Part shown: one piece after another, positions 11,901 to 23,429 of the stretch | How the letters are laid out: each line of letters opens with the position of its first letter | Numbering within the stretch: position 1 is the stretch's first letter | Assembly (NCBI GenBank): GCA_964036155.1 | Contig: OZ038422.1 | Location: 82,545,201-82,609,200, forward strand | Source of the DNA: Diploscapter coronatus | Taxonomy: Eukaryota; Nematoda; Chromadorea; Rhabditida; Rhabditidae | Length of the DNA: 64,000 bases | Direction of reading: 5' to 3' | Translations under genes and position numbers: made by a program | Notes under the pieces: generated by a model | Told to the model about the DNA's origin: nothing | Database searches by the model: none | Seen by the model: only the letters and a program-made list of their open reading frames with translations

Positions 11901-12585
11901 TACGGGACAGTGGCGTGGCGATGAAATAATCTCTGCAATATTTTCCCGAATCGCTGCGTGGCCTGCCATCGCAGTGAATAGAGCAAAAGCTATTATTTCA
12001 AAGAGAGAACGGCCTTGTAAGGACGCTTTTTGAACTGTTTTACTTGGTTCTGCAACATTCTGAAGTTTCGATGAATTTGTTTCACCCTCACGTCGATAGG
12101 CCCACGCCCACTTTGGAATTTTACCGTAAACAGCAGTGAAGCAAGTGTCAAATCGCTTTGACTTTGTCTTCATGGAGTGGGTAGGACTTGTGCCCTCTAG
12201 ATCAAATGCAAAATTGATGTAGCATCAACTTTGCCGAATGAACAATACCTATTATACTGATCAAATCAATCAAGTTTGAGGCGGACACTTAACGTACCTT
12301 CCTCTTGTAGGATCCGCAGTGCGTTCGTAGAAGCGTGTACATACATGCTTCTGGCGCCTCATTAAAATTTCATCAGTGTTTTAGATCTTCAATTTCATTC
12401 GACGCATTTTCGGAGGGGAGGAACGCCCCCGTGAAGATAACTTAAAAAGCACTTTTATAGAAATTAAGATTTATAGAGATAGTAAAGCTTGAGTAACGAA
12501 TTTAGAATTAAGTTGAAAATGAATTTTTTTTATCCTTAAAATTCGAACTTACCTACCATGATCATTTCATTCAATAATTATGATA

Positions 12586-12818
12586 TTTGCAACCCTGGTC
12601 CTATGAATTTTCCTCATTTCTTTAACGTTTTGCAAAAATCAGTGGTGGTATTATTTCCCCTGACTTGACCTCAGATCAGGCTAAAAAACGCGAAATAGTG
12701 AGTAAAAACGAGAAAATTGTGGTCTGACCTGAAGTCAGGTCAGGCGAAATAATACCACCACTGACTTTTGCAAAACGTTAAAGGAATGAGGAAAATTCAT
12801 AGGATCAGGGTTGCAAAT
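12586..12818. repeat. Fold-back repeat with ~92-bp arms
   Basis: The arms start TTGCAACCCTG[G/A]TCCTATG and run through GTTTTGCAAAA and GTGGTGGTATTATTTC to a TCAGGTCAG-type core. They are over 90 percent identical by eye and separated by about 40 bases. There is no coding potential. Confidence 0.85.
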
Positions 12819-12826
12819 TTCGTATT

Positions 12827-13461
12827 GTCCATTGTAAAAAACTTGACAGTCGCAGTGCCCTTCGCGCAAGGGGGCGGTGCGAACAGCACGCTTCCCGCTC
12901 GCGTCGCGACATGCATTGCAAATTCATTATTCAAACTGGATTTCCACTTTCATTTATTTTTTTCAACGTTTTCATCCGTGATTTTTATAATTATTCGGTA
13001 ATTATCGATAATTACCTTTAGGTGATTCAATGAACAGCCACTTTTCACTTATTTTTTTTCCGTATTTTGCAGTGATTTTTTTTTGAAAATTATTTTTTAA
13101 ATAGATTTTTGAATTTCTTCTTCAAAATTGTGATAATTATCGATAATTAGAACATAATTACAGATACAGGTTTTAGTTTTCTGTTTATTTCGTGTGTTTT
13201 CCGTGACTTTTTATCGTTTTTCTCGATAAAATGATTTCTTGAGCATAATTTCTAAGCAAAATTATGTAATTATATCCTAATTATCGATAATTACCGAATA
13301 ATTATAAAAATCACGGATGAAAACGTTGAAAAAAATGAAAGTGGAAATCCAGTTTGAATAATTAATTCGCAATGCATGCCGCGACGCGAGCGGGAAGCGT
13401 GCTGTTCGCACCGCCCCCTTGTGCGAAGGGCACTGCGACTGTCAAGTTTTTTACAATGGAC
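12827..13461. repeat. Large fold-back repeat with ~190-bp arms
   Basis: The left arm starts GTCCATTGTAAAAAACTTGA and the right arm ends with its exact complement. Both carry a GC-rich block (GGGGGCGGTGCGAACAGCAC, CTCGCGTCGCGAC) and an AT-rich inner part ending in TAATTATCGATAATTA. The arms are nearly identical, so the copy is young or kept similar. It lies only 8 bases beyond the preceding fold-back element. Confidence 0.9.
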
Positions 13462-13511
13462 TATAACACGATGACGAATTTTAAAAAGTAAAATATATAT
13501 TTGAATTTTCA

Positions 13512-13782
13512 GGTGTGTGTGATTGTGTGGCGGGAAGTGATGTTCGTCTACCTCCTCGTGGTACTTCCTGGATATCCCTCAAAGGATAACTGAACGACGA
13601 ACGACAATTTGATCTATGAACATCTCAGAATATTTATTCATTTTATTTGAAAATTGAAATCGACAATAAATCATTGTTTAGCTAATAAATGGATAATTCA
13701 AAAATTAAAGAAAGAAATTTTCATAACCATGCATGCTCTAGCATTTCCATCTTTGCACTTGCTTATCTTTCAGATAAAACTA
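13512..13782 (+). repeat. Duplicated segment, copy 1 (split by a mariner)
   Basis: This stretch matches 26027-26270 with about 85 percent identity by eye, including TGTGTGGCGGGAAG, TCGTCTACCTCCTCGTGGT, ACAATAAAT and CATGCATGCTCTA. Both copies follow a TTTTTCAG or ATTTTCAG acceptor-like tract and contain an AATAAA. They may therefore be a duplicated terminal exon and 3' UTR, or part of an unknown element. The match resumes at 15055 beyond the inserted mariner. Confidence 0.75.
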
Positions 13783-15054
13783 TTAGGTTGATGCATTCCT
13801 GTTTTCCGATTTGTGCGAAATAGTTCAACAGAACATAACTTTATTGGCTAACAAGGATATTAGATGAAATATTCTCCATCGCTGTCCACAGTCTTCTGCC
13901 AGCGAATGGGCAGCTTACGGATTCCCTCGCCGTACCAAGCGGGCTGCTTGGAGGCGAAGTAGGTCTTCAACCATGCGTCGACCTCCGCGCGGTTCTTGAA
14001 GTGTGTCTCGCCAAGGACTCGCTGCATGTCCGAGAAAAGCCAGTAGTCGCTAGGTGCCATGTCGGGCGAGTAGGGGGCATGGGGTACAATGTGCCATCCG
14101 AACGTTGTCAGCTCCTTTTTCACTTGTTTACACACATGAGGGCGGGCGTTGTCGTGGAGAAAGTGAAGACGACCTCGTAGCCAGGGAGTGGATTGGACGT
14201 GAGCCTTCAAGTCTCTCAGCTGGCGAGCGTAGACATCACCCGTGATCGTCGTACCCTCGGGTAGCAGCTCCCAGTAGATGGGGCCTTGGACGCCCCACCA
14301 TACGGATAGCATCACCTTCTTCTGGTGCGTTTCGTCTTTGGCGACGGGTTCCGGCTGATCCTCCTTGTCCACCCACTGGGCACGTCTCGCAACGTGATGG
14401 TAGACGATCCATTTCTCATCTCCCGTTATGAGATTGTCCAGCCAGGCCGTCGTCCTTTCGTATGTAAGAAGACTCATTGCTGTGTCAACTCGACAATTCT
14501 TGTTCTTGTCGCTCAAGACGTGGGGAATCCAACGGCCCAACTTTCGTACCTTGCCGAGCTTCTTCAGTCCTCGAACGACAGTTGCCGGTCTACTCCGAGA
14601 GTCTGCGCTATTTCTCGCGTAGTAGCGAATGGATCCCCTTCGACTGTGCTGCGCAGCAAATCCAAATCCATCACTCGTGCAGGTTGCGACCTCTCCTCGT
14701 CTTCGAGATTGTAGTTGTGGGCCTCGAATCGTTTGAACCAATTGCGTACTGTGTGCTCGGAGGGGACTTCCTGGGGATATACTCGGGCCAGTTGACGGTG
14801 GGTCTCGGGTGGTTTGGTGCCAGAGAGGAAGAGAAATAACATTACGTTGCGTATGTGGACACTGTTTGGGTGGAATCGATGGGGCATTGTGGGAACCAGA
14901 CTGCTCACTAGCTGGTTGCGGCACTGCGACTGATAAGAGGGAGGGGCAAGCTGTTTATATTATAGAGCACAGTGGTTTTTGTCGCGGTCGGCCGCAGAGG
15001 GGAGGGAGCAAAGTACACATATCAAAAACGGAAAACAGGAATGCATCAACCTAA
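13783..15054 (-). mobile_element. Mariner element, nearly intact
   Basis: Terminal inverted repeats TTAGGTTGATGCATTCCTGT flank the element and TA lies outside each end. The transposase reads on the minus strand from ATG at 14887 to TAA at 13860. Its only evident fault is a one-base frameshift near 14586, between the helix-turn-helix region (EHTVRNWFKRFEAHNYNLED) and the catalytic part. All three aspartates of the mariner D,D34D triad are present: ITGDEKW, LHDNARPHV and APSDYWLF. The C-terminus is normal (KLPIRWQKTVDSDGEYF). It is a young copy that interrupts a duplicated segment. Whether any functional copy exists elsewhere cannot be told from here. Confidence 0.93.
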
Positions 15055-15680
15055 TATAAAGAGCCATATCGTTTATGTTCTGTGAATTTTTACTTGCTAA
15101 TAATACATTGTCTAATGAAGAATCAGAGTACACTATTCAAGCGTTGTTCATTGCATTATTCGATGAAACAAAATGCACGAAGAGAGAAAAGAGCAAAAAT
15201 CTAATTTTTGCGTTCACGTAGTTTGAAATTTGTCAAAATGTGTTCATTTCAAACAATTAATTCTTGTAATTCTTTCGTCAGGGAAAATTTTTAATTTTAT
15301 CTTTCCCTCACAATTACTTTATTTACATCACTGTTAACATTTTTACCCAAAATTTTACCACCAACATCAAATCGCCATATCTACTTGGAGACCCTAGAAT
15401 TTAAGCAAGAAATTGAAAATTCTTGCAAGAGAACTCTGAAATCGATGCGCTTCACGTCTACATCAATTTCTGACGAAGAAACATGAAGAACATCGACAAA
15501 AATAGCACAAGAATGAAGAAAATTGACGAGAAACAAAGCAAACTGCCACTGGTCGAAAATAAATCGCACGAAATTTTAGACCAGAAGAAATAATCATTTC
15601 CCACTTCGTCGTGCGAGTGTTCGCGCGGGGAAGATCGGTTTCTTATTTTCCCCGAAATTATTGAAATTTTTTTTTGAATT
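15055..15680. other. Upstream region of the FG-repeat gene
   Basis: The first ~60 bases continue the duplicated segment. The rest is AT-rich non-coding sequence. A TTTTTGAATTTCAG tract ending at 15684 lies 32 bases before the ATG and could accept a spliced leader or a 5' UTR exon. Confidence 0.5.
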
Positions 15681-15716
15681 TCAGATTTCCTCAATCCGCG
15701 ACAATAGGCCTCAAGG

Positions 15717-17474
15717 ATGAACAGTGGATTCGGGTCAAGCGGCTTCGGCCAGAGAGGAGGTCGGAATTTGCAATATTTTTGGGATTTTCTCGAAATTTCG
15801 AAAATTAATTTCTTGCAATTTCAGGATTCGGCAGCAGGTCATCGTCTGGCTTCGGCTCCAACTCGAATGGATTCGGCAATCCAACAGGCGGAAATTCTGG
15901 TGGATTCAGCGGCAATTCGTCCGGCTTTGGTTCCAAGCCAAGTGAATTTGGCAACAACTGTAGGTCAAGGGACTGACGAACTCGAAAACTCGAATATTCG
16001 TCCAGGAAAATTCAAGCCAAGTTTTGGGCGATTATCACTTGGGCATGTTCTCGTGAAAATTTTTGGGACTTGGCAGAGTTTCTTCGAGCTTATTTTTTAA
16101 ATTCAGCAACTTATGAGAATCGTTTCAGTCGGCAGCAGCGGTTTCGGCGCCAGACCCAGCAGATTCGCTAGTCAGAGAGGCGACAGATCGTCCGGCTTCG
16201 GCAACGGCAGCAACAGTGCATTCGGCAATTCGGACGGAACGGGATTCGGCCAGAGCAGAGAGTACCCCGGACCAAGAAAGCCCAGAGAACCGAGTGAGGA
16301 AGACAGCAATCGCTTCGGAGGACAGGCGGTATCAAAAGGTCAGTTGAAGGGAAAATATGTTACATTCTTCTGGATGAAGAGGAGAACCGTCCTCTTGAAT
16401 AAGACGTATGAACTCACTTGAATATGGTACCACTGACAAATTTAAACTTGGATGAAGAGGGACACGGTATGGTAGAGAGTAATCATATTTTCAACACATG
16501 ACGAACATATTTTGTGAATGCGCATTTTGAGATCAATATTAAGCTTTCTCATTTCATTTCCATAGTAGAATTGTCGAGTCCTTTGCTCTTTTCCAAGCGC
16601 TATTTTCAAACAGTTGTGTATCCTAGAAGCTGGAAAATCAAGTTCTGAATGGTATTTGAACATTCAACGATACCAGTCGGAATAGCCAAATTTCAGGCTT
16701 CGGTGGCAATTGGCAGGGATTCGGCGGCGGCTCGACCGGCTTCAACAACGCCGCCTCGACCGGTTTCGGCAACTCTGGTGGCTGGGGCAGCGGAAATACT
16801 GGACTCGGAGGCAGTCTATCGGGCGGGTTCCAGAGTGGAGGCAGGGCTTTCGGAGAGTGGGACGAACAGAGACAGCAGTCGGGCAATGGATATCGCTTCT
16901 GTGGACAGGGAGGTGACTTCGCCAAGGTGCGTCCCAACAAGAATAATAGCTGCTTCAACTTCAGCGAGAAAGAGCATAAGTCTTGAATTACACATGTGTT
17001 TGTAGCATAAATGAGGCGTAATGCAAAAATCTTTGGTAAATTTCAAACAAACAAACAAGAAAAACATTACAGGCTCGCGAAGAACAGTACCTCGCCCGAG
17101 CTATCGAGGCGCAGAAAATTGCCGCTGAGCAATTGAGCGTCGAGTTGAGGCGAATTGAGGCGCAGAAGGAGCTGGAAATCGAGAGAATGGTGAGGATTTT
17201 AAAATGAATTTAGTCCTAAATCGGATTGAATATCAAAATTCGGAAAATATGAGTGCAACGATTATGATCATTATATATATTTTTTTTTATAAAAAACGTC
17301 TTTCTTCAAAATAAAATAAATTTCGAAAGTGTTTATTTAAAATCAAAATAAAGAATTTTAGGCCATCCTGATTGAGCGAGAGTTCAACAATCGTCGAGTG
17401 GGCACCGTGGTTTCGAGACTTAATGGCATTGAGTCGACTTTGAGCAGCGGAATCGCTTTGGACAATGGAAATCG
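15717..17474 (+). CDS. FG-repeat protein with C-terminal coiled coil
   Basis: Six phase-consistent exons were joined: 15717-15759, 15825-15959, 16129-16338, 16697-16926, 17073-17189 and 17362-17474. About 17 FG dipeptides fill the first 195 residues in a Gly/Ser/Asn-rich context (MNSGFGSSGFGQRG, SSGFGNGSNSAFGNS). They are followed by a short charged linker and a strongly helical Glu/Arg/Ala-rich segment (AREEQYLARAIEAQKIAAEQ, ELRRIEAQKELEIER). This composition is seen in FG nucleoporins and in nematode germ-granule proteins, but no diagnostic domain is visible and the family is not assigned. Exon 6 ends in phase 2, so at least one more exon follows. An exon at 19227 fits by phase and would end the protein at 19308 (309 residues), but that exon fits TAF6 better in another frame. 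If intron 4 is retained, translation would stop at 16984 after a CFNFSEKEH sequence that recalls, but does not meet, a zinc knuckle. Confidence 0.8.
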
Positions 17475-19226
17475 GTACCTTATTTTTATTAATAATTTAT
17501 TGCTTCATAACTCGAATGTCTATATTTTCATTTAACTATGGGTAGGATTCCCAATCTCCGTCTTTTTGCAAAATGCGCTTATGGTAAGAAATATGGTAGT
17601 TTGAAGTAGAGAATTAGGGAAGAAAGTACTCGTTAAAACCTAAAATGTCATAAAAGTCCACCCCCTAAATCAATGATAAACCTGATTAAATGGTTCTGTG
17701 CAAAAATCAGGTTAGAATACCCGTTCACATAACCCACGCACAAGCAATATTTCGTTTGTGAAAGGTGTTCATTTTGGGTGAAACGGATTTTTTTCGGCCT
17801 AGAAATTTTTTGAGTTTATTTTTCCTTCACAGAAGTCTTATTTACAACCCAGATAATCTTTTTTGTCCTCAAAATGAGCCCTGTTGTATTATGCACTCTG
17901 CATCTAATCTGCGAGACGCACACATTCAGACTAGAGGGAAATAAAAGGGAGTAGAGAGAACAAAAACGAACAGGCACATAGCTAAGGCTCGCGGGTATCC
18001 TTTTTCCCACCTTCTTTGAAAGGATTCATCTCGGAGATAGTGGAGAGTAAATATAAATCAAATAGATTTAAGCATGAGTTTAAAAATTATTTTTTTTTTA
18101 AATTCAGAGAAATCGAAAGCCATGCCCACTTGCTCAGAAAGGATTCTGAATGGGATAAGGTGGGATTTTTACATTTAAAACAAGATTGTTCTTTAAAAAA
18201 AAATCTATTCACATTCTAAGATTTTTCAATGTTTCAAAAAACTTCAATTTTTCTTGAGATGTTAGTACAGTAGTTCAATATTTGACTCCATGCTTAAAAT
18301 AGCTTCTCAAAACGCGACCCGCAGGAAAAATACTGCGCCTTTTCGAGGGATGAAGAAAACATAATATTTTTCTCTTTCGATATAACACGCTACTTTTTCT
18401 GCGGATCGTGTTTTAAGAAGTCTGAACGAAAAAGTAAAATTGATCTAGCTAATTTCTGTTTACTGTAGCGACCATCATTTTTTTTTTTAATAGTAGGGGG
18501 AAAGAAACAAAACTGCTGGTAACGACAAGAGACCTATAAATTTGAGAACATTAAAAACCGACTTACGCCTAATTTCAAACGGGGGGAACGGTGCACTTTT
18601 CTTACGTGTCACTGCTACTAATTTTTTTTTGCTATCATAGCCGCATTTTAGTCAAAAATTCGTCCGATTGGAGGGTGGCAACTTTTCGTCCGTGATGAGT
18701 ACGAAAACGTCAAAAACGGCCTCAATGAAAAAAGTCGCCCTTCAGTAATTCGAGAGGTGATAGGGTCTTTTCACATTCTTGCATTACACTAGGCTTTAGC
18801 TCTCGCACATTTGGAAGTCCGACCAAGATTTGCGTATGCTGTATACTGGAATGGCGGAAAGACAGAGGAATGTGCAGAAAACGGTTAGTGAAATCAAGCA
18901 AGAAAGGAGAGAGAGTTGTTTCCCTATGAATAAGGCATACCTCTTTTCCAGGTGCGAACATGTGCGAACGACGCAAATTGCCCTAACAAGCTATCGTGGC
19001 AAACCCATGTGAGATGGTCTTATGTTGGCACAAAGATATATTGCGAGCAGTGTGCCAGGAAGTTGTAGATAGGTACTTGAACTAATAAGCCTCAATGGTT
19101 TTTGGCAAAAATATAGAACTTTCGCATTCTTCACTTTTCAATATCACTTCAGAAATAGACCAGGGGGTGGAGTTAAAAGAAGTTGACTAAACTAACTCGC
19201 AACTTCATTCAAACTTGAATTTTCAG
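17475..19226. other. Long intron or intergenic stretch
   Basis: No convincing exon was found on the plus strand. On the minus strand, 18862-18722 is open after a CCGCCATTCCAG acceptor and ends in KTLSPLELLKGDFFH plus stop. It could be a terminal exon of the minus-strand gene traced at 20.4-25.8 kb, but its phase does not match the known exons. Confidence 0.4.
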
Positions 19227-19302
19227 GAAGCTCTTCAATGCATCCGATTCGACGCTGGTCTTCAGTCGCTCGTCCCGAGATTTTCGCTCTTTATTTCTGA
19301 GG
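19227..19302 (+). CDS. Isolated exon resembling the TAF6 HEAT-region start
   Basis: After a strong TGAATTTTCAG acceptor, frame 0 reads EALQCIRFDAGLQSLVPRFS, then LFISEG up to a GTATAA donor. This closely follows the conserved TAF6 segment that opens its middle HEAT domain (EALQ...D.GL...PRFS.FISEG). TAF6 is a subunit of TFIID. No upstream histone-fold exon or downstream TAF6 exon was found in the window, so this is either one exon of a gene with very long introns or an orphan fragment. The same bases can also be read in the phase left by the FG-gene exon 6, giving a short tail and a stop at 19306-19308. Confidence 0.5.
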
Positions 19303-20456
19303 GTATAATTTTTTCGTTAGATTTTTCAAATACTAAAACGGGGATCTATGTATTTTAAATTCTTTTCTATATTTTGTTTTTTTTTTTTTGAAAATTTTGA
19401 TCTTATTCCACAAACGCTATGTGCGACTGCGCACCATTATATTTTGATTGGCATATTTTTATCATCCTGTATCATTTCTGCAGCATATTTTCTTTTTTCT
19501 TTCACATGTTATCTCTCGCTTTCGGGAATGATAGAAAGCTCAGCCCCTTGGCTGGCTTGGGATTTATTTTTTGTTCTTTACGATTTCTGAATAAATCCTT
19601 GGTATTTTATCAAAAACTTTTATGGCACCTCAAAGTCCTTGGAATCTTTCCAAGATCGCAAATAACCGGCTGGATTTAAATGTTATAAGATTACTTATCT
19701 TTTCTTTTCCCAGCCGCACACGCTACAATAAAAAACTGGCATGACTTCGATTTTCTTTATTTTCAAAAATAGTCATTGGCCAAAGTAATTACTGAAAAAG
19801 TGCTTATTTTATGATCTAAAGCTTGATTTTCAATTGAAATATGATCGAAATGATATAACTATGCGAGCACTTAAAAATTCACTCTTTCAGCAAAAGCTTG
19901 ATCTTCACTTAGAATTTACGACTATCCGAAATTCTATACGCCTTTGCTAAAAGCTGATCTTCATTTCTAAAAGACATGGAATATTTTCCTCTAACTCCAT
20001 ATAAGTACCTGATTTATGTTACGTTCCACCTCTTCGGTTTTTGTCGAACGCCATATGCCGATTCTCGAACGTTACTATTCATTTTAACGTCCGCCCCGTC
20101 TGGTTCCGAACGTGGGAATTTATATTGATCCTTTTCTATTCAAAACGCAGCTTTGTTTTTCAATAATGAAAAATATCAATGATGACCTTACTTTTCGTAT
20201 ACCTTTCGTCGTATTTCAACAATTCTTCATTATATCAATTGATATCAGCAACAACGAAATACATGTATTAAAACGATAAAAATGAGGTCAGATTTTGGAA
20301 ATCTTAGGTTTTTGGAAAGTTTGCCATCTTTTCTTCTCTACCAACACTATTTACCTCATAAATTAGAGAACTTAACCTTTTTTTTTTTTTAAAAGAGCAA
20401 TCTTTAAAAAAAATTGTAACCAAAAGGCAGAGAGAACTTTCCACAAATCCAAGATT

Positions 20457-20601
20457 TTTAAAATTTAGATCACTCGATACGCAATTCCTATAGATCTCGT
20501 TGCCAAATTCGCCGAAAAGTTTACGATAGTCCGGCGAATTTCGAAGGTCCTGTGGCACCTCCCAACGCATGCACTCGATCAAGATTTTCTGAAAATGTAT
20601 T
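20457..20601 (-). CDS. Exon of an unrecognised minus-strand gene
   Basis: The acceptor ACATTTTCAG is excellent, and the frame reads KILIECMRWEVPQDLRNSPD, then YRKLFGEFGNEIYRNC, before a possible GTATCG donor. It begins in phase 0, which matches the phase-0 end of the exon near 23.4 kb (QVQEEER). Together they would make a charged helical region. The protein family is not recognised. A mariner lies in the intervening intron. Confidence 0.5.
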
Positions 20602-20865
20602 CTAGTTTTTAAATTATAAATTTTCAGAGAAAAATATATGGAGATGAAATTATGAAAAGTAAATAAATTTAGAAAAAAGTGCCAAATTATTCGGTTTTTA
20701 GATATAATTTTTTTTAAAGAAAACGATATGGAGAAAATTAAGTGAAACATTTTCGACTACCTGTATTCACAGACGAATAGAGAAAGCAGGAAATGTGGGA
20801 AAAGTGGAGTAATAAGAAAAAGAACCATCTGTAAATACAAGAGAATAAATTTCCGGCAATTAGTA

Positions 20866-22130
20866 TTAGGTTGGTGCATAATTAGTGTCCCAAAATTTTT
20901 GTCATTTATTATTTTTTAGTCAGTAGGTATGATCACTTGGAAAGTATCGGACACTAGTAGCCAAGTGTCTAAGCTACCCATATATAAACCCAGAATCACA
21001 GCGTCTAAGTTAGTTGGCACAGAAATGCCCTTTGTGCTCATGGTCAATTTCATATGGTCATCTTCTACGAGTGGCGATGGAGTTCCAACGCGGCGGCGGC
21101 GACCAGAAATATTGCTAGAATGTTCGGCGAGGGCACAGCTTTCGAACGCACCGTCACTTGCTAGTTCAATCGCTTCGAGTCGGGAGATATGAGTTGTCAA
21201 AGCGGAGACCACCTTAGCCGCCCTTCATTCGTAAATGAGGATAAATTGCTGCGTGCTATTAAGGAGAATCCCGAAGCAACCACTCGTGAATTGGCGACTA
21301 CATTCAGATGTTGCTATTCCACCGTCATACGCCATCTTGACGATCTTGGCTGCCACAGAGTCCTCGCTCGATGGATCTCCAACCGTTTCCCTGACTCCCA
21401 AAAATAGTGTCGAATGAACATCTGTCAGTTTCTCCTCCTCCACCCGCACTGCAAGGAGTTTCTCGAGGATCTGGTGACTGGAGATGATAGCTGGATCCTC
21501 TACGATAACGCCACCCAGCACGCTGTCTGGATCCCGCGCGAAGATGAGCCGCCAGCTGTTCCGAAGCCCGACCACCACTCACACAGGTTTCTCCTCTGTT
21601 CTCTCCTGCTGCTGGTGGGATGCGAGAGGAATGCTGTGCTGAAAGCTGCTGTCGTAAGGCACCACAGTCACCGCTTCCACTTACACCCATCAGCTCAAGA
21701 AACTTGCTCAAACTACCCGAGAAAATCAGCTGAGAAGTGAAAATGTCCACCCCCTTCATGAAAATGATCGCCCTCATGTCGCAAAAGAGACGCAGCAAAC
21801 GCTAGTGAACCTGGGCTGGGAGACGGTTTCCCACCCACTGTATTCTCCTGACTTCACGCTTTCCAGCTATCACCTGTTCTATCCTTTAAAACAGTTCCTG
21901 GCGAGTAAATCGTTCGCGAAGTATGAAGACCCAAAATTGGCTCTTTCCGACTTTTTCGACTTCCAGCTGCCCGAGTTCTGGGCCAAAGGAATCAATGATC
22001 TCCCCATTCGTTGGACTAGTGTTGTTGATAACTTAGGTGGTTATATCATTGATTGAACCTAAGTAGAAATAAAGATATGAACAAAAAATTTTATGCTAAT
22101 TTTTGGGACACTAATTATGCACCAACCTAA
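20866..22130 (+). mobile_element. Decayed mariner element
   Basis: About 32-bp inverted ends (TTAGGTTGGTGCATAATTAG) are flanked by TA. The plus-strand transposase is fragmented: a helix-turn-helix with NPEATTRELATTFRCC near 21264, a first catalytic stretch VTGDDSWILYDNATQHAVW at about 21475, and PIRWTSVVDNLGGYI at the C-terminus. The second aspartate has become Glu (LHENDRPHV) and the third is replaced by Ser (YSPDFTLSSYHLF). The encoded enzyme would be dead even without the frame breaks. Confidence 0.92.
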
Positions 22131-22139
22131 TAAAAGTAG

Positions 22140-23325
22140 TAGCGTAGCACTGTAGTACCGGAAAAAGTAGTACCTTATTCTTATAAAAGTAGTTCCGGAT
22201 TTTAAAAAGGTTAATAACATACCGAATGATCCCAAAAATTGTCAAATCGACGTGCTAATTAGTCTAATTATATTCTGCATCTAATTTCCTTCAATTTAAT
22301 GTATGATTTCTCTCAGTACTAAATTCCTACTTATCTTCAACAGAATCTTCTAGAATTACTATAGAAGTTCAGAGAATCTGATAGAGATAGAGGTCTTTGA
22401 GAGACCTGATTACAGAAGTACGTCATAAACCTCTAAATCGCCTATCAAAATGAACTATTCTGACATACCTTACTATTCTAGAAGTCTATAGATCATTACA
22501 TCCATCTTCCTGGTCACTAGGCTCATTTATTCACTCAAAAATGATGAAACGTTCACTATAAGCATATTCAAGCGGTCGTAGTGGTCCAGAATATATCCGA
22601 AAAGAGTCGTTCATAGTCTATTCCATCTGCGGTATTAGTTCTTCTAATGTCACGGGTACGTAGCGTTATTCACCAAAATCTTTGGTGAATAACGCTCGCC
22701 CCCCCCATTCTAGGAGATTCCGTTGGAGACAACTGGAGATTTAGTACCTGGGAAACCATACATGAAATTGAAGGGAATTAATAATAGATGTAGAATATGC
22801 TAATTTCTGACTACTTATGAGTGCTTTTCATTGATTTCCGAGATTTTTATGTCTCGAAATAGCCGAATTTGACGAATGAACTAAATAAATACGCCTAAGT
22901 TTGCCCAGAATATTCAAAACGAATGATAAAACCTGAAATGATGAGTTAAAATGAAAAAGTTGTGGAAAATTATAATCCTGAATCTGTTGCCTGAATTACT
23001 GTACTGTGTGTTATGAACCTGAAACTAATATATAGAAGACTGTGGACTTCTAGGCTACGAGTTACCCAGGACAGAGTTGTGAATTATCTAGGCTGCCAAA
23101 TAATGTGATTTTAGCCCGAGTAATGACCTAGATTACTATATTTTTTGTATTTTCATCATCCCGCGCGATTTTTAAATAAAAATAAAACTTTTAAAATAGG
23201 TCATGCGGTTTACAAATAGCCTTCAATGAACATGATACAGACGACTCTCAAAGACATCTAATAAAGACGCTGAGAAATTGCAGTTGAAACAAATATTTCT
23301 TTTTAATATTTATTAAAATGAAAAT
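22140..23325. other. Intron or intergenic DNA
   Basis: No gene was recognised. The stretch is AT-rich with many CTAGA and TCTAGA-like short motifs. It contains one perfect hairpin, listed separately. Confidence 0.45.
22663..22695. repeat. Perfect 15-bp hairpin
   Basis: GCGTTATTCACCAAA and its exact complement TTTGGTGAATAACGC are separated by three bases (ATC). It is a compact cruciform-capable palindrome, followed by an eight-C run. Confidence 0.85.
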
Positions 23326-23331
23326 TTCTTA

Positions 23332-23429
23332 CCCTCTCTTCTTCCTGAACTTGTTTCATTTGAATGCGAGATGGCATTCGAAATTCAGCAAATTGTTGCT
23401 CAACCAATTCAAATATTCGCTCTCTTGAT
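23332..23429 (-). CDS. Probable exon of the same unrecognised minus-strand gene
   Basis: The frame reads ERIFELVEQQFAEFRMPSRI and QMKQVQEEER, then meets a good GGGTAAG donor. The 3' side is therefore convincing, but the upstream acceptor (ATCAAGAG) lacks a pyrimidine tract, so the 5' limit is uncertain. The sequence is helical and charged; no family is recognised. Confidence 0.4.

Noticed and set aside
14054..14839. Plus-strand frames over the mariner
   Set aside because: They are shadows of the minus-strand transposase, which carries the catalytic motifs.
16915..16986. Zinc knuckle in the FG-repeat protein (CFNFSEKEH)
   Set aside because: It lies past a good GT donor, lacks the second and last cysteines, and ends at a stop at once; it is most likely intron.
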